Origin: an uncultured Clostridia bacterium
GTDB taxonomy: Bacteria > Bacillota > Clostridia > Christensenellales > Borkfalkiaceae
Direction: 5' to 3'
Length of the DNA stretch: 10,968 bases
NCBI GenBank assembly: GCA_944369635.1
Contig: CALVXL010000042.1
Coordinates: 1-10,968 of the forward strand
Shown: in pieces, positions 4,314 to 10,968 of the stretch
Position numbering within the stretch: the stretch's first letter is position 1
Layout: each line of letters opens with the position of its first letter
The notes under the pieces: generated by a model
Database searches by the model: none
What the model was told of the DNA's origin: nothing
What the model saw: only the letters and a program-made list of their open reading frames with translations
Translations under genes and position numbers: made by a program

Positions 4314-7133
4314 TTAAACGCGGAGAATTTTTTTCAGGAACACGCCCGTGCGGCTCTCTTCGACGAGCGCGACCTCTTCGGGCGAGCCCTCCGCCACGAC
4401 CGTTCCGCCGCCGTCGCCCCCTTCGGGTCCCATGTCGACGATGTAGTCCGCCGTCTTGATGACGTCGAGATTGTGTTCGATGACGATAACGGAATTTCCG
4501 CCCTCCCGCAAGCGGGCGAGAATGGCGCAAAGTTTTTGCACGTCGTAGGAATGCAGACCCGTAGTCGGTTCGTCGAGAATGTAAAGCGTCTTTCCCGTCG
4601 GGCGTTTGGAAAGTTCGGTCGCGAGCTTCACGCGCTGCGCCTCGCCGCCCGAAAGCGTGGTCGAGGACTGTCCAAGGCGGATATACCCCAGCCCCACGTC
4701 CTGCAACGTTTTGATTTTATTGTAAATCGACGGCAGGTTGGCAAAAAATTCCACCGCCTCGTCCACCGTCATTTCCAGCACGTCGCTGATGCTCTTGCCC
4801 TTGTATTTCACCTGCAGCGTTTCGCGGTTGTAGCGCTTGCCGTGGCAGACCTCGCAAGGCACGTAAATATCGGGTAAAAAGTGCATTTCAATCTTGATGA
4901 TGCCGTCGCCCGAACAGTTTTCGCACCGTCCGCCCGCGACGTTGAAGGAAAAGCGCCCCGACTTATAGCCGCGTTCCTTTGCGTCGGGCGTGGCGGCAAA
5001 TAAATCGCGTATCGCCGAAAACACTCCCGTATAGGTGGCGGGGTTGCTGCGCGGCGTTCTGCCGATGGGCGATTGATCGATGGCAATGACTTTATCGAAA
5101 TATTCCATGCCCTCGATCCTGTCGAACGCCCCGGGACGGAGCTTTGCGCCGTTCAACCTTGAAGCGAGTTCGGGATAGATGATCTCGTTGACAAGCGAGC
5201 TCTTTCCGCTGCCCGAAACTCCCGTGACCGCCGTAATGAGTCCCACGGGAAATTTTACCGTGATGTTTTTCAGATTGTTCTGCCGCGCGCCGACGACTTT
5301 CAGCCATCTGCCGTCGGGACGCTTGCGCACCGCGGGCACCTCTATTTTCCGCCTGCCCGCGAGGAAATCACCCGTAATGGAAAGCGGATTTTTCATGATC
5401 TCTTCCGCCGTGCCCGTGGCGACGACCTCGCCGCCGTGCACCCCCGCGCACCTGCCGATATCGGCGAGGAAGTCCGCCGCGCGCATGGTGTCCTCGTCGT
5501 GCTCCACGACGATCAGAGTGTTGCCCAGATCTCTCAGATGTTTCAGGGTGTTGAGAAGTTTTTCGTTGTCGCGCTGATGAAGCCCGATACTCGGTTCGTC
5601 GAGGATATACAACACCCCCGTCAGCCCGCTGCCGATCTGCGTGGCAAGGCGAATCCTCTGCGCCTCGCCGCCGGAAAGCGAACCCGCGCTTCGCGCGAGC
5701 GTAAGATAGGAAAGCCCCACGTCGATGAGAAACTGCAACCGCGCGCGGATTTCTTTTAAGATCGGCGCGGCGATAAGCGCTTCCGTCTTGCTGAACGTGA
5801 GATGTTCCAAAAATTCATACAGCTTATCGACGGACATTTCGGTGAGTTCGGCGATATTCTTTCCGCCCACCGTGACGGCGAGCGCTTCCTTTTTCAGCCT
5901 TCTGCCGTGGCATTCGTCGCAGGGAATGCTGGTCATATACCGCTCGATCTCCATTTTGGTGAAATCGCTGGTCGTCTCGCGGTAGCGGCGGCTGAGGTTG
6001 GGAATGATCCCCTCCCACGAACTGCTGTAACTGCCCGAAAAGGTGTGCGTTTTATACTCCATCTGGATTTTTTCGCCGCCGTTGCCGTACAATAACATGT
6101 GAATGACGTTTTCAGGCAGATCCTTGACGGGCGTGTCGAGGGAAAATCCGTAATGTTTCGCCAACGCGGAAAAATACATTTCGCTCATCTTGCCCGTATC
6201 GAGATTCCACCCCGAAATGGTCATCGCGCCTTGCCTCAGGCTCTTTTCGGGATCGCGGCAGATGAGCGCGGGATCGATCTCCTGCTTGAAGCCCAGCCCG
6301 TGGCAAACGGGACACGCCCCGAACGGATTATTAAAGGAAAAGAGCCGCGGCTCGATTTCCTCGATGCTGATTCCGCAGTCGGGGCAAGCGTAATTGGTGG
6401 AAAACAGTTCGTTTTCCCCGTTGATTTCCACCTGAACCAGCCCGTCGGCGAGGCGGAGCGCGCTTTCTATGCTGTCGGTCAGGCGCTTGACGACGCCCTC
6501 TTTGACGATCAGCCTGTCGATGACCACGCTGATACTGTGTTTGATGTTTTTATCGAGTCTGATTTCCTCGCCCAGATCATATATCGAGCCGTCCACCTCC
6601 ACGCGGACGTAACCCGACTTGCGGTAGCCTTCGAGCTGTTTGGAATATTCGCCCTTTCTGCCCCGCACGACGGGCGCTTTGACGATGATCTTGCTGCCCG
6701 CGCCGCTCTCCGTTACGCGATCGACGATGTCGTCCACCGTCTGACGGCGAATTTCCTTGCCGCACTTCGGACAGTGCGGAACGCCCGCGCGCGCGAAAAG
6801 CAGACGGAAATAATCGTAAATTTCCGTCACCGTGCCCACGGTGGAACGCGGGTTGCGCGAAGTCGTCTTCTGGTCGATGGAAATCGCGGGAGAAAGCCCT
6901 TCGATGCTGTCCACGTCCGGCTTTTCCATCTGCCCGAGGAATTGCCGCGCATAGGAAGAAAGGCTTTCCACATACCGCCTCTGCCCCTCGGCAAAGATGG
7001 TTTCAAAAGCCAGCGTGGACTTTCCGCTGCCCGAAAGCCCCGTAAACACCACAAGTTTATCCCGCGGAATCTGCAGATTTATGTTTTTTAAATTGTTTTC
7101 TCTTGCGCCTTTGATCGTTATATACTGTTGCAT
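4314..7133 (-). CDS. uvrA: excinuclease ABC subunit A (UvrA)
   Basis: 939 residues, the usual UvrA length. It is the ATP-driven damage sensor of nucleotide excision repair and loads UvrB onto damaged DNA in the cytoplasm. Visible motifs are the Walker A GLSGSGKST (32-40), the insertion-region zinc pairs CPKC, CPDC and CPVC, and an ABC signature LSGGEAQR followed by ILDEPSIGLH. The second half has a Walker A GVSGSGKSS, the C-terminal zinc finger CENC...CEVC (roughly 20 residues apart), LSGGEAQR and ILDEPTTGLH. Both ATPase modules therefore look intact. One oddity is that the segment usually reading DIGPGAG after the first ATPase reads DIGRCAG. AGGA sits just upstream of the ATG. It lies 90 bases downstream of uvrB, the arrangement seen in Bacillus, and is probably co-transcribed with it because no promoter was recognised between them. 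Confidence 0.98.
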   Translation of the reverse strand: MQQYITIKGARENNLKNINLQIPRDKLVVFTGLSGSGKSTLAFETIFAEGQRRYVESLSSYARQFLGQMEKPDVDSIEGLSPAISIDQKTTSRNPRSTVGTVTEIYDYFRLLFARAGVPHCPKCGKEIRRQTVDDIVDRVTESGAGSKIIVKAPVVRGRKGEYSKQLEGYRKSGYVRVEVDGSIYDLGEEIRLDKNIKHSISVVIDRLIVKEGVVKRLTDSIESALRLADGLVQVEINGENELFSTNYACPDCGISIEEIEPRLFSFNNPFGACPVCHGLGFKQEIDPALICRDPEKSLRQGAMTISGWNLDTGKMSEMYFSALAKHYGFSLDTPVKDLPENVIHMLLYGNGGEKIQMEYKTHTFSGSYSSSWEGIIPNLSRRYRETTSDFTKMEIERYMTSIPCDECHGRRLKKEALAVTVGGKNIAELTEMSVDKLYEFLEHLTFSKTEALIAAPILKEIRARLQFLIDVGLSYLTLARSAGSLSGGEAQRIRLATQIGSGLTGVLYILDEPSIGLHQRDNEKLLNTLKHLRDLGNTLIVVEHDEDTMRAADFLADIGRCAGVHGGEVVATGTAEEIMKNPLSITGDFLAGRRKIEVPAVRKRPDGRWLKVVGARQNNLKNITVKFPVGLITAVTGVSGSGKSSLVNEIIYPELASRLNGAKLRPGAFDRIEGMEYFDKVIAIDQSPIGRTPRSNPATYTGVFSAIRDLFAATPDAKERGYKSGRFSFNVAGGRCENCSGDGIIKIEMHFLPDIYVPCEVCHGKRYNRETLQVKYKGKSISDVLEMTVDEAVEFFANLPSIYNKIKTLQDVGLGYIRLGQSSTTLSGGEAQRVKLATELSKRPTGKTLYILDEPTTGLHSYDVQKLCAILARLREGGNSVIVIEHNLDVIKTADYIVDMGPEGGDGGGTVVAEGSPEEVALVEESRTGVFLKKILRV

Positions 7134-7157
7134 TTTTCCTGCCTGTCCGTACCTTTG

Positions 7158-7176
7158 ACGCGCCTTTACGGCGCGT
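7158..7176 (-). other. hairpin in the uvrB-uvrA gap (inner)
   Basis: ACGCGCC (7158-7164) pairs perfectly with GGCGCGT (7170-7176) around a 5-base loop. On the minus strand no T-run follows, so it is not a canonical terminator for the direction of transcription. Confidence 0.55.
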
Positions 7177-7188
7177 GTTTTCTCTGTA

Positions 7189-7216
7189 ATGCCGCGGCAA
7201 TTTTCTGCCGCGGCAT
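7189..7216 (-). other. hairpin directly after uvrB
   Basis: A perfect 11-bp stem (7189-7199 with 7206-7216) and a 6-base loop start 7 bases past the uvrB stop codon. On the minus strand the next bases are TTACAGAG, with no U-tract. It could protect the uvrB 3' end or partly attenuate uvrA, rather than terminate fully. Confidence 0.6.
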
Positions 7217-7223
7217 ATAATTA

Positions 7224-9194
<1,971 letters not shown>

Positions 9195-9204
9195 ATGCTT
9201 TTTT

Positions 9205-9233
9205 ATTTTACCACCGCCGACGCATTATGTCAA
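9205..9233 (-). promoter_or_regulatory. sigma-A-type promoter of uvrB(A)
   Basis: On the minus strand there is -35 TTGACA (9228-9233), a 17-base spacer and -10 TAAAAT (9205-9210). Only 10 bases separate the -10 box from the uvrB ATG, so the mRNA should have a leader of about 3-5 bases. A weaker alternative is an extended -10 (TGACATAAT) overlapping the -35 box, but it has no good -35 of its own. Confidence 0.8.
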
Positions 9234-9244
9234 ACAAATGTTTG
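9231..9244 (-). promoter_or_regulatory. SOS (DinR/LexA-like) box over the uvrB promoter
   Basis: On the minus strand CAAACA-TT-TGTTTG is a perfect 6+6 inverted repeat with a 2-base centre. It differs from the Bacillus-type core GAAC-N4-GTTC only by a symmetric G-to-A/C-to-T change, giving AAAC-N4-GTTT. It overlaps the first three bases of the -35 box, where a bound repressor would block polymerase. uvrBA is a known SOS target in Bacillus; LexA binding here is inferred. Confidence 0.65.
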
Positions 9245-9259
9245 CCTTAAATAAAAGAC

Positions 9260-9619
9260 TCACGTAAAAATCGCCTTCAAAATCAAACCGATGACAAAGC
9301 TGACCAACGCGCCGCCCACGGCGATGGCGAGTTTGAATTCCAGATTGCGTTTGACAATGGTCTTTTGCCGCTTATATCCCTGTCCTTTTTCGTGCAAGGT
9401 GATACAATAGACCTTTTCTCCCCTGCGATCGGAAAGAATAAGATCGAAATAATCGTCGTATTCCAGCGCTTCCAGAATTTTATCGAGCGCGTCGTAGGAA
9501 ACGACGCCCCGCACCCCCGCCATGGTCAGAATGTCGTCGGGACTCAAAAGCGCGCAGGATTTTTCCTTACAGGCGGAATATACGGCAAACATGATTTTAT
9601 CTTCGTTTTTCGTGAGCAT
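9260..9619 (-). CDS. tail-anchored winged-helix-like protein (second of a tandem pair)
   Basis: 119 residues, not recognised as a named family. Residues about 7-85 look like a small winged-helix domain: a helix rich in ALLSPDDIL, a second helix VSYDALDKILEALEYDDY, then a beta-wing ending YCITLHEKG and GYKRQK. A single hydrophobic helix at about 96-117 ends within two residues of the C-terminus, so the protein would be held on the inner membrane with its domain in the cytoplasm. The pattern L-S-x3-(I/L)-L ... A-L-x3-L-x2-L ... Y ... C-x-T-L-x2-K-G ... Y-x3-K repeats in the gene upstream, marking the two as paralogs. The ATG lies 9 bases past the upstream stop, with AAGGA overlapping that stop, so translation is coupled. 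The gene runs to within 65 bases of uvrB with no terminator between. Confidence 0.75.
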   Translation of the reverse strand: MLTKNEDKIMFAVYSACKEKSCALLSPDDILTMAGVRGVVSYDALDKILEALEYDDYFDLILSDRRGEKVYCITLHEKGQGYKRQKTIVKRNLEFKLAIAVGGALVSFVIGLILKAIFT

Positions 9620-9628
9620 GTTTTTTCC

Positions 9629-10006
9629 TTATCTGAAAAATAAAACGTACAAAATCGCGGCTATAGCGATCGCCGCCGCACTGCCGAAGAACGCGCCGAA
9701 AAATGCGGACGCGAAATAACTGCGCCGCGCTTTTACGTTTTCTTCCCGCGCCTCCGCCTTATTTTCATATAAAAGCCTGCCTTTCGGCAAAGTGCAAAGG
9801 CAGAATTCCGTTTCGTCCTCGTATTTGACGCGGATATATTCGTGTTCCTGCAAGACTTTCAGGCTTTCGCGGAGCGCGTCCTCGTCCATGCCGAGTTTTT
9901 TGGGAAGTCCCGCCAGCAGTTCGCCCACCGAAAGTATTTTATAAGAACCGCCCGCACAATAGCCGTTGAGCAGATTGAGAAGTTCTCCCGTGCGTTTATC
10001 GATCAT
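9629..10006 (-). CDS. tail-anchored winged-helix-like protein (first of a tandem pair)
   Basis: 125 residues, family not recognised. Residues about 5-83 have the same winged-helix-like order as the downstream gene: ILSVGELLAGL, then DALRESLKVLQEHEYIRV, then the wing FCLCTLPKGRLLYENK. A charged linker (about 83-95) leads to one membrane helix at about 99-124, very rich in Ala, Phe and Gly, ending at the C-terminus. GGAG sits five bases before the ATG. It is the first gene of a two-gene operon with a strong promoter at 10060-10088. A membrane-tethered regulator or a structural adaptor are both possible; nothing in the sequence shows DNA binding directly. Confidence 0.75.
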   Translation of the reverse strand: MIDKRTGELLNLLNGYCAGGSYKILSVGELLAGLPKKLGMDEDALRESLKVLQEHEYIRVKYEDETEFCLCTLPKGRLLYENKAEAREENVKARRSYFASAFFGAFFGSAAAIAIAAILYVLFFR

Positions 10007-10059
10007 TTTTTCTCCGACCTTTTTTACTATTTTGTGTTTTTTAAAGCGAATTATTTATT

Positions 10060-10088
10060 ATTTTACCATAACGAAGGCAAAATGTAAA
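10060..10088 (-). promoter_or_regulatory. sigma-A promoter of the winged-helix pair
   Basis: On the minus strand there is -35 TTTACA (10083-10088), a 17-base spacer and -10 TAAAAT (10060-10065). A TGG directly before the -10 makes it an extended -10. The start should be near 10053, leaving a T/A-rich leader of about 47 bases. Confidence 0.85.
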
Positions 10089-10164
10089 GAACTCGCGCGG
10101 AAAAGAACGGAAAGGAAAAAAACGGGAAATGAGACGAACGCAATTCCGCAAAGATAAGCTTAAC

Positions 10165-10188
10165 AAAAAAAGACGGCGGATAACCGTC
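10165..10188 (-). terminator. Rho-independent terminator after the small membrane protein gene
   Basis: On the minus strand GACGG pairs with CCGTC (10172-10176 with 10184-10188) around a 7-base loop, directly followed by seven T (10171-10165). The stem is short but the T-run is ideal. Bases 10089-10164, between this and the next promoter, hold nothing I recognise. Confidence 0.75.
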
Positions 10189-10210
10189 GCCATTTTTATT
10201 TTTTTACGAT

Positions 10211-10702
10211 TTACGCTACCGCCGCGGCGATGCTGAGCATCGCATATCCGATGAGGGCGCAGACCAGAAACGTTGCCGCGAGAAAACCGATGCCGATCAA
10301 CAGTTTCAGCCAGACCGATTTTACTTTCGTCATGAGGATAAAACTAATAACCGCCATAACGGCGCTGATCATGCCCCCGATCAGACCGCCGACTACGGGC
10401 ACAATGGAACACAACTTGACGCTGTTGCCCCAGACGATGATGAGTACAAACGGCAACACCGCCAGCAAATACACGTACCATGCAGGCGCCTTAACAACCT
10501 GTATGTTTTCGCTTTTAATCGTCAACCTGACGCCCGAAAGCAGACTACCGTGTAAAAACACCTTTTCGCCGTCGGCGGTAACATAAGTGTTTTTGCCCGA
10601 ACTTTGCAACTCCTTGCCGTTGAAAAAAAGCTTCTTTTTCCCCGTAAGGCTTTCATCATAGACAATTTCGCCGTAAACGGCATGGTTCACCACACTTCTC
10701 AC
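10211..10702 (-). CDS. small membrane protein of unknown function, about three membrane helices
   Basis: 163 residues from a GTG at 10702 preceded by AAGGAGG at a normal distance. Residues 1-70 are hydrophilic and probably beta-rich (GEIVYDESLTGKKKLFFNGK, then LHGSLLSGVRLTI), on the cytoplasmic side or packed on the membrane. Hydrophobic helices lie at about 73-92, 97-123 (Gly-rich VVGGLIGGMIS) and 130-157. I know no function for it. It looks like a typical conserved hypothetical of Clostridia, a judgement that needs a homology search. It is a single-gene transcription unit with its own consensus promoter and terminator. Confidence 0.8.
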   Translation of the reverse strand: MRSVVNHAVYGEIVYDESLTGKKKLFFNGKELQSSGKNTYVTADGEKVFLHGSLLSGVRLTIKSENIQVVKAPAWYVYLLAVLPFVLIIVWGNSVKLCSIVPVVGGLIGGMISAVMAVISFILMTKVKSVWLKLLIGIGFLAATFLVCALIGYAMLSIAAAVA

Positions 10703-10734
10703 ACTGAATTTCCTCCTTTTTCGTGGTTGCCTAT

Positions 10735-10763
10735 ATTATATAATGAAAGAAAACTTCTGTCAA
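10735..10763 (-). promoter_or_regulatory. perfect-consensus sigma-A promoter
   Basis: On the minus strand -35 TTGACA (10758-10763) and -10 TATAAT (10735-10740) are separated by exactly 17 bases, matching consensus at every position. Transcription should start near 10728, giving a leader of about 25 bases with a strong ribosome site. Confidence 0.92.
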
Positions 10764-10968
10764 TACCCGTTTCCCGTTATTTTCCGATAAATAATTATCT
10801 GAAAAGTTCGCAACAAACGCGGCGAAAACAGAAAAGTTCAGAAAATAAATATCCACCAGCCTATCTGGTGGTTTTTCATTTTCGGGCAATAAGCCCTAAC
10901 TATTCCGGCATACGCATAAATGCGTATTTAAACGACCTGCCAGTCCCGCACCGTTTACTTGCTACCCG
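10764..10968. other. non-coding, AT-rich tract with clustered inverted repeats
   Basis: No gene can be supported here. Besides the hairpin at 10853-10871 it holds GGGC/GCCC around AATAA (10884-10896), an 8+2+8 palindrome ATACGCAT-AA-ATGCGTAT (10910-10927), and GATAA/TTATC (10786-10799). The 9-mer GAAAAGTTC also occurs twice in direct orientation, exactly 30 bases apart (10801 and 10831). On the minus strand a stop-to-stop frame of 54 codons without an ATG runs from 10895 to 10731. A 22-codon frame runs in from the right edge to a TAG at 10900. Neither is convincing as a gene. Confidence 0.5.
10853..10876. terminator. hairpin, probable (bidirectional) intrinsic terminator
   Basis: CCACCAG (10853-10859) pairs perfectly with CTGGTGG (10865-10871) around CCTAT. 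Five T follow on the plus strand. On the minus strand ATATTTATTTT follows, so it may also serve a minus-strand gene lying beyond the right edge. Confidence 0.6.

Noticed and set aside
4306..4325. Possible terminator at the uvrA stop codon (CTCCG/CGGAG)
   Set aside because: The stem overlaps the last uvrA codons and is only 5 bp, and the following bases on the minus strand are CAGACG then A-rich, not a U-tract.
3680..4459. 259-codon plus-strand open frame across the sigma gene and the uvrA end
   Set aside because: It crosses two genes and a promoter on the other strand; the product is low-complexity Arg/Phe/Pro-rich.
6099..7091. 330-codon plus-strand open frame antisense to uvrA
   Set aside because: It lies entirely within the unmistakable uvrA sequence and its product has shadow-like composition.
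10900..10968. 22-codon minus-strand frame entering from the right edge and ending at TAG
   Set aside because: It is too short to distinguish from chance and contains a perfect palindrome; it cannot be assigned without sequence beyond the window.

Overview
The window reads as a compact stretch of a Firmicutes/Clostridia-type chromosome of roughly 50% GC, probably from an uncultured gut-type lineage. The placement is an inference from four things: A/G-rich Shine-Dalgarno sites, several near-consensus sigma-A promoters, a uvrB-uvrA gene pair with a DinR/LexA-like operator, and RsgI-type (DINPS) ectodomains. Every gene I can support lies on the minus strand, so transcription runs from high to low coordinates. 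No rRNA, tRNA, CRISPR array or intact mobile element was seen.

From right to left: (i) 10703-10968 is a non-coding, AT-rich, hairpin-rich tract that ends in a perfect-consensus promoter. It drives a small membrane protein of unknown function (10211-10702), closed by an intrinsic terminator. (ii) A strong promoter (10060-10088) drives two tandem paralogous genes (9629-10006 and 9260-9619), each encoding a winged-helix-like domain with one C-terminal membrane helix. (iii) uvrB (7224-9194) and uvrA (4314-7133) encode nucleotide excision repair proteins. uvrB has its own promoter overlapped by an SOS-box-like palindrome, and the predicted transcript is almost leaderless. (iv) A cell-envelope-type regulatory module follows: an ECF sigma factor (3674-4204) overlapping a single-pass membrane anti-sigma factor (2313-3677), then a terminator, then a lipoprotein (630-2018). 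The lipoprotein carries the RsgI-like DINPS domain and resembles the anti-sigma ectodomain. (v) After a strong terminator, a separate promoter drives an alpha/beta hydrolase gene truncated by the left edge of the window (1-449).

The most interesting part is the sigma/anti-sigma/lipoprotein module. The sigma operon and the lipoprotein gene are preceded by the same 39-bp element, with two conserved blocks around a divergent 8-bp spacer. This is what an autoregulated ECF promoter with a two-promoter regulon would look like. The Asn-Pro dipeptide of the DINPS motif, which is the self-cleavage site in studied RsgI proteins, is present in the lipoprotein. In the anti-sigma factor it is missing, apparently by an exact two-residue deletion. 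This suggests a variant of RsgI signalling in which the cleavable domain sits on a separate, co-regulated lipoprotein.

Other points of note are the SOS-box/leaderless uvrB start, the tail-anchored winged-helix pair just upstream of uvrBA, and a 37-bp perfect direct repeat. One copy of that repeat lies inside the hydrolase gene at the window edge and the other directly abuts that gene's own promoter.
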